NCBI RefSeq assembly: GCF_963576675.1
Contig: NC_088914.1
Coordinates: 19,199,001-19,263,000 of the forward strand
Source of the DNA: Euphorbia lathyris
Lineage: Eukaryota > Streptophyta > Magnoliopsida > Malpighiales > Euphorbiaceae
Direction: 5' to 3'
DNA: 64,000 bases
The notes under the pieces are model-generated. The model was given only the letters and a program-made list of their open reading frames with translations, ran no database searches and was not told where the DNA came from. Each line of letters opens with the position of its first letter. Within the stretch, counting starts at the first letter, position 1. A program made the position numbers and the translations under genes. Below, piece by piece: positions 23,032-34,590 of the stretch.

Positions 23032-23552
23032 TGATGACTAGTGGAGAATTTCCGATTAGCTTTCGTCTCTGTGGGGGCGTCGTTGGGTTCGACGGGGGGA
23101 AGCTCCGATGCCAAAGTCAGTATCAACTTCAAGTATGGAGGAATAAATTGAATTGACAAAGTAGGGATTCTAGGATTGTGAGAATGTGTACCTTGATAGC
23201 TTGAGATGCAAGCTATATATAGTCATGAAGTTGTAACCCTTAGTAACTAGAAAGTCTCCATTAATGCTTCATTAATGGCGGTTACTGGTTTTCTTTAAGT
23301 ATGTCCGTTAGCTTATTAATAGCTCATTAATTGCCTTTATTGAGGAATCGGCTCAGCTGTTCAACTGGCGGATCGAAGGGTGATGGCGGATCTAACGTAG
23401 GTTGGACTACGGATCTCGTGTGGCGGAGTTTTGGTGATCCGCCCGTCGGATGTCTTTGCTTGATACGTCATGGCCTTCTTTGACCGGTTCAATACGCGGT
23501 CGTTTGGGTAAATATCTTCTTTGATCCCTTGGATAATATCCCGATGTTATCA
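23032..23552 (-). repeat. 3' LTR of the Tat-type gypsy element
   Basis: 521 bp. It contains the palindromic TATA decamer CTATATATAG at 23213-23222. Next to its inner edge, 23553-23566, the element strand reads TTTAGGGGGGCTTC, the polypurine tract for plus-strand priming. Confidence 0.92.
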
Positions 23553-23851
23553 GAAGCCCCCCTAAAGTTCCTTTAAAGTCCTTTAGGGCTTTTGAGCTTC
23601 TTCGCGCGTCGTCATGATGATTTGCATTGATGGCCACTCTGTTCGATGCCATTCGTTGAGTGACAGGTGTCATAGGCGCGATGCTCGAGGGAAGAGAAAA
23701 CGCCTTCTTCCCCCTCCCTTTTCTCTTTCTACTTCATTTGCGTCTTTCTCCTTCGTCTTCCTTTGAGCTTTTTACAGAGCTTTTTCCGGAGTTTAGAATC
23801 CTCAAAGCCTTTAACTCTCATGTAAGTGAATCCTTTTGCTCTGTTTTCTGA

Positions 23852-26081
23852 ATGTTTAGGAGTTCTTCTTCTTCTGAGTCTACCCTCGAACTCTTTAATT
23901 TGACCACTTCCTCTGAAACTGTAATTAGCTGGACTACTTCTTCGGAAAATTCCGATTCTTCCGAAGGTACTCCCAGTTGTGACCTAGCCGAGTTGTGTAA
24001 CTCGGTGTGTAGTAACTATAGAACTCGTTTAAGTAGGGCTCAGAACCTTCCCGTCGTCGTTTCTCGCATTGCTCCGGCAATAGATTCTAGGCAGTTTTCT
24101 GGGATGGAGGCTTCTTCTTCAGCCCCGTCTAGGAAAAAGGCGCCACGTGCGGAGTCCACTCCGTCTCGTATGAGCACCGCGGATCTAGCGAATTTGGCGA
24201 ATCGTTATCCATGGATTAAGAATTATGAGACTGAATTGGCGGCTGCCCATCAGCGACCCGTCTGTCCTCCAAGGGGATATTTGTCTGTGTACAGTTGTCA
24301 TGTAGAAAGAGGGTTCCGGCTTCCTCTTCCTAAGATGATGGCGGACATCTTGACATACTTTGGAATCACTGTCTGCCAGCTGCATCCAAATGGTTGGTTA
24401 GATCTAGCTCTGGATTGTTATTTAGCTTCAAACTTAGGGGTAGTTTGTAACCCTCGTGTTTTTCGGTCTCTTCACAAACCGACGAAGCGAAAGGCCGAAT
24501 CTTTCCTCACTTTCGCTAAATTCAAAACTTATTCACCCTTCTGCGGTAAGATGTCAAATGTCCATCTTTGGGACGAAAGATTTTTCTTTGTAAAGATAAG
24601 AGAGGGCGAATCTCTAGGATTCCTGTCGGTTTGGAATGCCAAACCTTTACATATGGCTGGAGACATGCGTATATTGACGGACAGTGATGAGGAAGTGGCG
24701 GATCTCATGAAAAGTATCAAGGCGGATGCCTGGACATACGCTGACGCCTTGGAATTCATGATGAATGACATTCCCTTGATCCGCCGGGAAGGGGACAAGA
24801 TCACTTACGCGAAGTTTACACAACTTGATGAAGGTAATTTTGTTTTTCCCTGAACTTTGATTATTTTATTGTTCCCTTGCCAGGGGTTTATCTGAGGCCA
24901 GTCGCGCCCTTGTAGAGATACGCAAGAAATAGAAGGAGGAGGAGGCTCGAAAGAAGGGGAAGGTAGCGGATCCCCGTAAGAGTTCTGAGAAGCGTCCTAC
25001 TGGTGATATGGTTGATCCTCCTCTCCCAAAAAAGGAGAAATCTATGTCTAACAGTGGAAGGAAGCTACTGGCGGATGCCATGAGAGCCGAGAAACCAATG
25101 GCGAGGCTTGAAGAGGTGCGTCTATCTTATCATTTTCTCTTCTCTTACTTGGATCTTATTTTCTGCTTTTTAATGTTTGTATAGGTGGTGAAGCCGGACT
25201 TAGGAGGTTACTGGTTCGCCAAATATGGTGACAAAGGATCATTAAAGAATGAATCTGTCATCAATGATTTGGACGAAGCTCTTGGTCAACTAGGCGAGGT
25301 ACGGAAGAGCCAGAATAAGATCTCTGGATCAGCCCATGTCCAGATGGGAAAAACAGAGCTTCTTACAGTAAGTTTCTTCTATCCTTTTTTGCATTTTTGG
25401 ATGAAAGAGTGATCTCTTTTAGGGAGAGTTTGTTGTTTATTCTTTTGTTTGAATTAGCTTTTGCCTTGATAGGTATACACTCGCATGCGTGCTATGGAAG
25501 CGGATCTCCTTCAAGGAGTGGCAGATAAGGCAACCATAGAGAGGTTAGAGAAAGAGCTTGCTATTTCCAATGCAAACGCTGCTTCCGCCGTGGCTCTTAA
25601 TGAGAGTAAGGATGCTGAGATCCTTAGATTGAAGGAGAAGATAGATGCGGATGCTAAAGAGCATAAGGCTGCCTTACTAGACACGGAGATCCTGGCAGGG
25701 GAACGAGCTTACTATTATGGCAAGTGGATCATGGCGTATGTTCAACTTGCTCACCCCGAGATTGATTTTACCGATCCGGAGTACGTGGTTCCTGACGTGG
25801 AGGTTTGCCTTAAGTATCGCAAAATTCCAAACGTGAAGGATTACATCTGTGATCACATTCGCAAAGTGATGAATGGATCCGTCGAAGAGAGTAAACCCAT
25901 TGTCGATCTTGAACCAGAGGACCTTGATGAAGTGTCCCAGAAGGCGGGTGATAAGAGTGAGGAGCTGATAACTGATTGTACCATTCCCTAGGAGGGTACT
26001 GTTTCTGTAGAGAAGGAAGCCCCACTGGAGGGCACATCTGGTGTAAAAGATGCTAAGGAGGATGCTCCTTTAGATGTTTAG
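23852..26081 (+). pseudogene. Antisense spliced ORF in the gypsy 3' region (putative plant transposon protein)
   Basis: Four exons lie opposite to gag-pol: 23852-24833, 24884-25115, 25185-25367 and 25473-26081. Each intron (50, 69 and 105 bp) starts GT and ends AG, and the last two junctions keep the frame. The first exon, with FRLPLPKMMADILTYFGI and the LHPNGW block, resembles the family labelled putative gypsy-type transposon/Transposase_28. Exon 4 is Glu/Lys/Ala-rich and likely coiled coil, ending ...KEDAPLDV. Damage: a one-base loss at the first junction (the frame holds if one G is added to the G run at 24884), TAG at 24930-24932 and TAG at 25989-25991, after which the same frame stays open to the final TAG at 26079. 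Its role is unknown. Tat-lineage elements are known to carry such antisense ORFs. Probably recently inactivated. Confidence 0.75.
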
Positions 26082-26745
26082 TTCTTTGTAAAACTAAGTA
26101 CAATTTTTAATCCTTGCTATAACCCTTTATCTTTACTTTACGCTTTATGTTTTTCAGCAAGTAAATCTATAGGTTTTAGGATTGAATTGAAGTAGGTGGC
26201 CAGCCATACCTCAGAGTGTGAGCCTTTGTGAAGGCTTGGAGCTTTTATTCCTTTAGAGGAAGTTAAGCTGCCTTAGGCGATCGATTGGCTTCCTGTCTTT
26301 GAGGTGAATCGATCTGCCACTAGGACTTTGGACTCTTTTTTGGAAAGAGTGTACGAGAGTGTAAAGATCTCACGTCTGAGAAATGTTTTAACTCTATCTC
26401 TGACGGGGATCAATGTGTTTCCTATCTTTGAGGTAGATAGATCCACCGTTGAGATGGCTCTCCTATCTTTTAGGAGAAAGTAGTTTATGCCATGATAGCA
26501 TTATCCCATGTGTGGGAATGCGTGTGTTGGCCCTCTTCTTTTTTAATCTGGAATATTTATATTGCTAGAAGAAAATACTTAAAAAAGAATTGATAGGACA
26601 AAAGTTGCTTTTTATTGAATGGCGATGTGCCTTATTACAGCAAGTGGGTCTTACATGCGAGCCTCATTAAAACCTTTAATAAGAAAAACCTCATGGGATA
26701 AAAACTTACTAAAGGAAAAAAAGTACTCAAGACCTTGATTACATT
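26082..26745. other. Non-coding region between antisense gene and pol
   Basis: No ORF in either strand. It carries loose direct repeats of the form CTTCCTxTCTTTGAGGTxxATxGATC (about 26290-26325 and 26428-26455). It lies between the convergent 3' ends of pol and the antisense gene, so it probably holds both polyadenylation regions. Confidence 0.4.
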
Positions 26746-29700
26746 CTATTCTCTGATGAAATATTTGCGGAGGTTTTGGATGTTCCACGTACGTGGCAGT
26801 GTGTTCCCCTCTATGTCTTGAATTTTAAACGTGGCGGATCCAATCTTGGTGATTATTCTGTATGGACCTGTCCAGGTGATCCCCAGCTTTCCTCTTCCTT
26901 CCATAGATTGGATTTTATCCGCCTTTCGGAGCACGAGATCTCCAACATTCAGATTTACAAGCTTTGCATTTTTATCATGATAAGCTGCGATCCGTTGCTT
27001 GTAGGCTGTCATGCGTACATACGCCTTCTCTCTTTTCTCTTCCACTTGATCGAGACTTTCTTTCAACCTTCGGCTATTTTCATCCTCGTAATAGAATGCA
27101 ACTCTGTCACTAGGGACCTGTATTTCAACAGGGATTACAGCTTCCACGCCGTGAGAAAGAGCGAATGGTGTCTCGCCCGTGGCCGTTCGTGGAGTGGTTC
27201 GGTACGCCCATAGGACGCTCATTAACTGATCCGCCCATTTTTTATCATGCTCCCCCAACCTTTTCTTTATTCCTTTAACGATTGTCCGATTTGTAACCTC
27301 GGTCATCCCATTAGATTGGGGATAGTAAACAGAGGCGAACCTGTTTTGAATGCCCAGCTTTTCACAGAAAGTTTTGAACTCTCCACAATTGAATTGCGTC
27401 CCATTGTCTGTGATAATTGTATGGGGAACCCCGTACCTTCCAACGATATTATCCTTGACGAACTCCACCATTCGTTCGGCGTTGATAGAGGAGACAGCTT
27501 CGGCCTCTACCCATTTAGTAAAATGATCCACAGCCACCACTACATACTTTCTTTGTCTTTTGGTAGGAGGAAAGGGACCAACGATATCAATTCCCCAAAA
27601 TGCAAAGGGTCGACCTTCAATGATGGGCCTTTGAAGGTGTTTAGCTGTGTGGGATTCATTTGCATGCACCTGGCAATTATGACAAGATTCCACTAACTTT
27701 TGGGCATCAAGTTCCGCTGTGGGCCAATAAAATCCTGCTAACCTGGACTTCTTCAAAATGGTGGCAGATGCCTCATGGGCTCCACATGTGCCTTCATGCA
27801 ACTCTTTGAGGATCTGTTGTCCCTCTTCTGTCACGATGCATTTCAACCAGGGGTGGCCAAAAGACTTTCTGTATAAGCAATCATTTATCCCGGAGAAATA
27901 GGCGGCCTTCCTTACCGTCCGTCGAGCCTCTTCTTTATCCTGAAGCAGAGTTCCATCTATCAGGTACTGGCGAATTGGTGACCTCCAATCACTTTCGACG
28001 GATGCAAGTAAGGATACCTCTTCTGAGGCGAATGTCGGTGCTGTATTGACCTCGAACGGGCACTGTAGATCCGCCCAATGTTCCTTGCTTGAAGCCATTT
28101 TAGCTAGGTGATCGGCCTCGGTGTTAGATCCTCGGGGAACATGGATCAGTTCCCACTTGGTTTCTTTGGCTTCGAGGTGGTTCAGCAATTTCTTAACCTT
28201 TTCAACATATTTGGCCAGAATGTCATCTTTCACCTCAAAATTTTTGATTACCTGGTTGACCATTAATTTGGAATCACTGTAGATTACGATCCGCTCGGGA
28301 GTGATTTCCTTCAACAGGCGTAGTCCCAATATTAAGGCCTCATACTCCGCTGCATTGTTGGTTGCGAGGAAGTCCATTTTTGCTGCGTAATGCAGTTTTA
28401 TATATTGGGGACCTTTGATCACGATGCCTATACATGCGCCTTCCGCCGAAGAAGCCCCATCTGTATACATCGTCCATTCTTCGACTTTAGATTTAGGGAG
28501 ATTCATCCCTTCCTCAGTGAATTCATTCACAAAGTCTGCCAAGACTTGACTTTTCAGGGCAGATCGACTTTCATAACGAACATCAAATTCGCCTAAGCGA
28601 ATTGCCCACTCCATCAATCTTCCCGAAGTTTCTGGCTTTTGTAATACTTTCCTCATGGGTATGCCTGTGCGGACTATGACAGTATGTGCCTGAAAGTAGG
28701 GCCTGAGACGTATTGAGGTGGTGACAACGGCCAGTGCCATTTTATCCAATTTGGAGTATCGGGTCTCGGCGTCTTTTAACACTTTACTCACATAATAGAT
28801 TGGATACTGCTGTCCATCCTCTTCCCTGATCATGACTGTGCAAACAGCTTTGTCTGTAACTGAAACATACATGTAAAGATTCTCACCTTTCAAGGGCCGA
28901 CTCATCAGAGGTGGTTCCGTGAGAAATCGCTTGATCCCTTCGAAGGCTTTCTTACAGTCCTCATTCCACTCGAATGTCTTTTGTTTTTTGATCACCTCAT
29001 AGAAGGGTTGACATCTGCGAGCCAAACAAGAGATGAACCTGCCCAAGGCCACGATACGCCCATTCAGACGTTGCACCTCTCTGATGTTCTGTGGTGTTTT
29101 CATATCCAGGACTGCTTTAACTTTATCCGGATTTGGGCTCACTCCTTTCTGGCTGATCATGAATCCCAAGAATTTTCCATATGCCGCCCCAAAGGTACAT
29201 TTCTCTGGATTCAATTTAATGTTGTGATGTCGGAGTACACCTAGGATCTCCCTTATATCATCCGCGTGTTTCTCAACAGTGGAACTTTTGATGATCATAT
29301 CATCCACGTAGACAGAAAAGTTATTACCTTTGCTTTCTTCGAATATTTTGTTCATCATCCGTTGATAGGTCGCTCCTGCATTTTTAAGCCCAAAGGGCAT
29401 GACCTTGAAGCAGTAGGTTGCTTGGTGCGTCACGAACGAAGTTTTGATTCTGTCGGAAGGCTCCATCGGGATCTGGTGATAACTCGACTTGACATCAGTG
29501 AAGGAATACATGGTGTGTCTCGCAGTTCCATCTACTAGAATATCAATACACGGTAGAGGGTAGTTGTCTTTGGGACAAGCTTTGTTGAGATCTGTGAAGT
29601 CAATACACATGCGGTATGATCCGCCTGCCTTTTTGACTAGCACCACATTCGCCAGCCATTGTGTGTAAAGTACTTCTTTGATGGCGTCCGCCTTTTTAAG

Positions 29701-31486
29701 CTTAGCAATCTCCTCTTCTATTACTTTCTGTCTTTCAGGACTATGGTTTCTCCGTTTTTGTGCTATTGGGACAGCGTCTTCGGCAATATTGAGCTTATGA
29801 GTGATCACATCTGGATTAATCCCTGGGAGAATCTCATCCTTCCATGCAAAAACATCTTCTGACTCATGGAGAACCTTTGTAATAGCCTCTTTAACCTCAC
29901 CTCTTAGCCCTTTAGCGATTCGTACCTGCTTTTCATCCGCCATAAGGTACATCTCTGTTTCACCCAGAGCCATGGTGACAAGTTCCTCTTCTTCCTCATC
30001 TTTAGACTGTGGGCGAATCATCAAGGATGCCGAATATGTCTCCTGAGCAACTTTTTGATTTCCTCTGACCATTACTCCTCCCTTAGCCGTGGGGATGTAA
30101 ATGGCTAGATGGCGGATGGAGATGAGAGCTGCTGCTTCAGAGATGAAAGGCCGACCCAGGATGACATTATAGGCCAATTGTCCATCTATAATGGAGAACT
30201 CCAGATCTCCCTTCCAGATTTGATCTTCGTCCGCCAACTCGCAATCTAACGTTACTTGTCCCTTCGTTTGGATTGTGTGCCCCGTTACTCCTAGGATGTC
30301 CACAATAGTGGTTTCCACTTGGACAGGATCGACCATAAGCCTGGCGAATGCTCCTCTTGTAATGACGTTGCACGAACTTCCAGTGTCAATCATTACTCTT
30401 TTCATTTCCCATCCTTCTACCATCATGGTAATGACTAGAGCATCTGCGTGAGGGGGAACCTCCGGGCCTACGTCCGCAAAAGGGCGATTGAGTGATGCTC
30501 TATCCATAGCGGTGGTCTTTGCCTTCTTCAGCACGGGTTGATATCCTGGTCCGCCTGCTATGACATTGATGGTCCCTTTCGCCTTCTTTTTCTGATCATC
30601 CCTTGACTTATCATTATCTCCTTTCTTATTATCATTTTGGACGAACCTGTCTAGCTTTCCCCTTTCTATAAGCCTTTCTATCTCCCTGGCCAACTCCCAA
30701 CACGCGTCTGTATCATGACCATTCCTCCTATGGTACTTGCAATAATTTTTAGGATTTTTCCCCGTGTTGGTGTACTCCCCTCCTTTTGGTTCGGGGTATG
30801 AAATGCTCCGCTTGTGCTGGCTGTTTTCTATCCACATCAGCACTTCGGTTTTGGAGGCGTTTAATGGTGTAAACGATGGTATGTATGCCGATTTGTTCTT
30901 AGAGCCTCTACGGCTGCCTCTGGATGACGAGTCCGGATGTTTGTCCTTCTCCTTATCCCGTCTACGAGATTCGCCCTTGTCCCTCTTAGACGGAGAAATC
31001 GACTCCCTGCGGATGTCATCTACCTCCATGAAATCCTTGCATCTTTCTATCAATTCTGCCATATCTCTAGGCTTCTTTCTGATCAGATCTTCCTGCAAGC
31101 TTTTACACGTGGTGTTTTTCACTAGAGCTTCCACTGCCATGGAGACATCCACATCAACAATTCGTATACACAATTTGTTGAAATTATCTACATATTCTCG
31201 AAGGGGTTCATTTGCTTTCTGTTTCAATTCAAAAAGCTTCCGCGATTTGACCACTGGAGGGATGCACCCGGCGAATTTTGCACAAAACTCTCTACTAAAC
31301 TGATCCCAACTGTCTATTGATCTAGGAGGTAAAGATTGGAACCAATCATAAGCGGGTCCGCCAAGCGTGGTGATAAACATCTGACATAATACCGCTTCAC
31401 TGGCTCGGTTAAGGCTAAGCAACATGCGGTACTTCCTGGCATGGGCTTCAGGGTTGTCCACGCCCGTATAGACTGGGATATTAGGA
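26746..31486 (-). CDS. Gypsy Gag C-terminus and Pol (PR-RT-RH-aRH-IN)
   Basis: An unbroken frame of more than 1571 codons. Counting from the Met at 31461: retrotransposon gag domain (residues 1-150, YDWFQSLPP, F...FCAKF), a zinc-like CKYHRRNGHDTDAC (241-254), protease DTGSS at 359-363, reverse transcriptase with YVDD at 718-721 (about 595-770), RNase H (about 860-960), a second RNase H starting TDGASS at 1000, integrase HHCC zinc (CHNC about 1260) and core D1292, D1352 and E1388, and a C-terminal chromo-like end. All catalytic motifs except those of the first RNase H are visible. The reading joins the upstream gag after a one-base shift near 31486. This is the replication polyprotein of the Tat element; apart from that shift it looks intact. 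Confidence 0.93.
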
Positions 31487-32447
31487 ATTTAAAATGCCTA
31501 TCCGTTTCCTCAGCTTCGATCCATGCTGTAAAGGGCAAATCCCTATTGGCGAATGGATTATGTCTTATATTCTCTTCATTCTGGCGGCGCACCTCGTCTC
31601 TAATTAGATCCGCTATATTCCCGGGATTCTCCCTGGAGCATCCTCTACGTGGGGATCTGCTCGGAGAAGATGAAGAACTGGAATTAGATGAAGGATCCGA
31701 TGGCGAACCACGCCCGTCACGTCCTCTTGGTGGAGCCTGCCCATTAGCTCTTTGATTCGGAGGTGGGTGTTGCCTATCTTGACGAGGCTCCTCAACTGGC
31801 CGCTTACTTCTCCGACGCTCGGGGGGTGGAGGAGATCTACCTCGTTGGGAAGACCTATGCTTTAAGCGAGATGGAGATTTAGATCGTCCCCTGCCATCCG
31901 TTTTCCTACGCTTTTTGTGTCTCCGACCCTCTGGTCCGCCCTCGGGGGGGTTAGACCTGGCGTTATTAAGAGCTCGAGAACCGTCAATGTTAATCCTGGG
32001 GTTTGCAGATCCCTCAGGAAAAGTTTGATCATTCCTCCGACTCCCTTCTGCTCCGTCAGAAAACAGTCGCCGATTTATTGGCGGGTCACTGGCTGTTACA
32101 TGAGTAATCACTGTGGAATCTGCGGGTTGAGATTGAAAAAACGAAGAATCACGAGCGTTTGGTCCTATGGTGACATTTTGCCATTGGGATGCCGTAGGAG
32201 TTGGTGTCGTACGTCTAAGCGGGGGAATTAACATGTACGACCGTAAGCGGCTTTCCATCTCAGGGCCAAACTCTCTTCCTATGGATCCCGCACATATTTC
32301 AAGAAATGAATCTGGTGACATACTTCCCTCACCATGTACCGTAGGAGCGTCAGGATCAACGCGACCAGCGTTCGCAATAGGATTGGCTGATGGTGTTACT
32401 AATGGTGTTTCAATCCCTGTTGAGGGATTAGACCCTCCACTCGTCAT
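31487..32447 (-). pseudogene. Gypsy Gag N-terminal part, one frameshift from pol
   Basis: Opens at the ATG at 32445-32447 (MTSGGSNPST). About 320 residues: a Ser/Pro-rich N-terminal region, a strongly basic RS/RG-rich middle (GRRHKKRRKTDGRGRSKSP and SSSSPSRSPRR), and a start of the capsid region (NPFANRDLPFTAWIEAEETDRHFKF). After HFKF the frame must shift by one base near 31486 to continue into NIPVYTGVDNPEAH of the large frame. In this lineage gag and pol are normally one polyprotein, so I read the shift as a mutation, though programmed shifting cannot be excluded. Confidence 0.85.
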
Positions 32448-32485
32448 ATCTTACAATGTGAACGAAACCCTTATTTGGTTAGGGT

Positions 32486-32503
32486 TCCACCTTCACCGCA
32501 CCA
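32486..32503 (-). promoter_or_regulatory. Candidate primer-binding site of the gypsy element
   Basis: Two bases inside the 5' LTR the element strand reads TGGTGCGGTGAAGGTGGA. The TGG start and position fit a primer site, but I cannot match it to a tRNA with confidence. Confidence 0.4.
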
Positions 32504-32505
32504 AT

Positions 32506-33019
32506 TGATGACTAGTGGAGAATTTTCGATTAGCTTCCGTCCCTGTGGGGGCGTCGTTGGGTTCGACGGGGGAAGCTCCGATGCCAAAGTCAGTATCAAG
32601 TATGGGGGAATAAATTGAATTGACAAAGTAGGGATTCTAGGATTGTGAGAATGTGTACCTTGATAGCTTGAGATGCAAGCTATATATAGTCATGAAGTTG
32701 TAACCCTTAGTAACTAGAAAATCTCCATTAATGCTTTATTAATGGCGGTTACTGGTTTCCTTTAAGTATGTCTGTTAGCTTATTAATAGCTCATTAATTG
32801 CCTTTATTGAGTAATCGGCTCAGCTGTTCAACTGGCGGATCGAAGGGTGATGGCGGATCTAACGTAGGTTGGACTACGGATCTCGTGTGGCGGAGTTTTG
32901 ATGATCCGCCCGTCGGATGTCTTTGCTTGATACGCCATGGCCTTCTTTGACCGGTTCAATACGCGGTCGTTTGGGTAAATATCTTCTTTGATCCCTTAGA
33001 TAATATCCCGATGTTATCA
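32506..33019 (-). repeat. 5' LTR of the Tat-type gypsy element
   Basis: 514 bp, same ends as the left LTR. The TATA decamer CTATATATAG at 32680-32689 lies about 330 bases inside the LTR in the sense direction. Confidence 0.92.
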
Positions 33020-33052
33020 GTCCTTGAGGTCCAATTGAGCGGGACTGAGAAG

Positions 33053-34590
33053 ACATATAGAAAATGTAGATGACAAGATCCATGACCGATAAAACCGTTC
33101 GATGAATTATTTTTAAAATTGGTCCAATTTAGAGGTAAAAATTGTTCTAGACTGTCAACCTTACAGGTAAAATCGCATCATTCTAAACGTTAGAGGTAAA
33201 ATTACTCCTTGCTGTAAACATTAAAGGTATTTTTGCACTTTATCCCTTTATTCTAAAATAAGAGAAAGTGAAAAGGAACTTGATGCTTTAGCCTTAGGAT
33301 GAGAATTTTCTACAAAATAATCTTTGCTGAGAAAAATATTCCCCTGATGTTGTACAAAACCAGGCCTAAAGTTGTACAAAACAAGTTTAAAACATTGCTT
33401 TCAAATGTAATGAACTTGTGAATGTCATATCTGATACAATTCATGCCTGTTTCAATATAAATAATCCATTGAATACAAATGTTATATGTCAGGTTTTACG
33501 TCTGATGCCAGTGCCAGGTGTCAGAACTAACACTGCCAGATATCAAAACAGACATTTATAGGAATCCAATTAAAAAAAATTAGATAAGGACAAATCTACC
33601 CGCTCCCATTCTCAAAATCAAGGCAAACCACAAACCTCCGTAAATATTTAAAGTGAAATTTACAAATTACCTACCAATAAGGTGCTAAATTTTGACCGAG
33701 TTATCGAACCTCAAATCTGACAACCAGTATCATACGTAATCTGACATGGTTAAAAATAGCATTACAACGGAAAAAAAAAAAATTTTGACTCATAGATACC
33801 ATTGGATATATCCAGACCAGCATAATACATAATACTAATGACAAGCGACGTTAATCCATTCTAAAATCACCCAAATAAGCTCATTCGGGCCCAATTGTAA
33901 AGTTACAGTCTTGTATGTATTTACTTCAACAGAGAAATATTTTTAGAGTTCTGCTTCTGGTATTTACATCGCAAATGGAAATCAAATAATGTTTTTGATT
34001 CAAGAATCATATACATTGATTTATTCTGTCTGTATCCATATCTTCTTGAGTAATGCTTTTTTCTCAATTCTCACCAATTCATCTGAGTGTAAAAATGAGT
34101 TGTTATAAAAGAGATTGCACTATCCACCATCTGAAAAATGTGAACTAATTTTCAAATTTCATCTTCATCTAGTTTTCTTTCGGAAAACTCTCCCCGTCTT
34201 TATTCGATTAAGTTTGAATCACTGATAAATCAAATGCTGCAACTGTGATTTGGAACTATCATTTCTGATAATACCAAACAAGCACTCCCCCTCCCCGAAT
34301 AAGTAGATCAATTGGCGTAAATTAGAAAATGCAAGACGACTTAAATTGACGAAGAGAAAATGCTATCGTGTTTCTGCTGATGTCAGTGTTAGAAATAGAT
34401 ACCTTCCATCAGTAGACTTCTCATTATATGTAAATGGAGGGTTTAATGCTTCTTTCGATGGAATGCCACCTCCAGTCCGTATTCATCCTGTGATTTTGTT
34501 AAGGAACAGCAGGACTAGCATGAACACGGAAAATTCAAGCATAAATTTCGGGCTCATCATATGCTCAAGAAAATGCTGCCACCTGTAAGT
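33053..34590. other. Intergenic region, 3' side of the DnaJ gene
   Basis: AT-rich. The part next to 34590 should hold the DnaJ 3' UTR and polyadenylation site; I see no single clear AATAAA. No ORF longer than 80 codons, and nothing recognisable. Confidence 0.3.

Larger units (their letters stand above)
23032..33019 (-). mobile_element. Tat/Retand-type Ty3-gypsy element, nearly complete
   Basis: LTRs at 23032-23552 and 32506-33019 share TG...CA ends (TGATAACATC...TAGTCATCA on the element strand) and differ by about a dozen substitutions plus small indels by eye. The 5-bp target duplication GTCCT is at 23027-23031 and 33020-33024. Order on the minus strand: 5' LTR (right), gag, protease, RT, RNase H, second (archaeal-type) RNase H, integrase, then a long 3' region with an antisense gene, polypurine tract and 3' LTR (left). 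The dual RNase H and the antisense ORF are known marks of the Tat lineage (Retand, Ogre). One frameshift separates gag from the rest. It inserted into the right TIR of the DNA element at 21895-33047. Confidence 0.93.
21895..33047. mobile_element. Long-TIR DNA element split by a gypsy insertion
   Basis: The left arm starts CAGTCCCGTTCAATTGGACC at 21895 and its inverted copy ends GGTCCAATTGAGCGGGACTG at 33047. The arms run about 270-330 bases (21895-22170 and about 22725-23031 plus 33025-33047), sharing GGTCAATGACCAAAT, GTTAACCGTAGGATT and the AGAGGTGGTTTCTC block. The gypsy element 23032-33019 sits inside the right arm. Without it the unit is about 1.16 kb. AGAAG flanks both ends (21890-21894, 33048-33052). 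There is no transposase ORF in the 0.55-kb core, so it is non-autonomous. The superfamily is unclear: the arm length suggests Mutator-like or foldback, but the 5-bp repeat does not. Confidence 0.75.

Noticed and set aside
26746..31461. Host gene for an RNase H protein in the gypsy pol
   Set aside because: The second RNase H domain is part of the Tat-lineage polyprotein, not a separate gene.
31314..32508. Plus-strand ORFs opposite gypsy gag (31441-31755, 31917-32231, 32167-32508)
   Set aside because: They mirror the Arg/Ser-rich gag codons and have no introns, start context or homology, unlike the antisense gene at 23852-26081.
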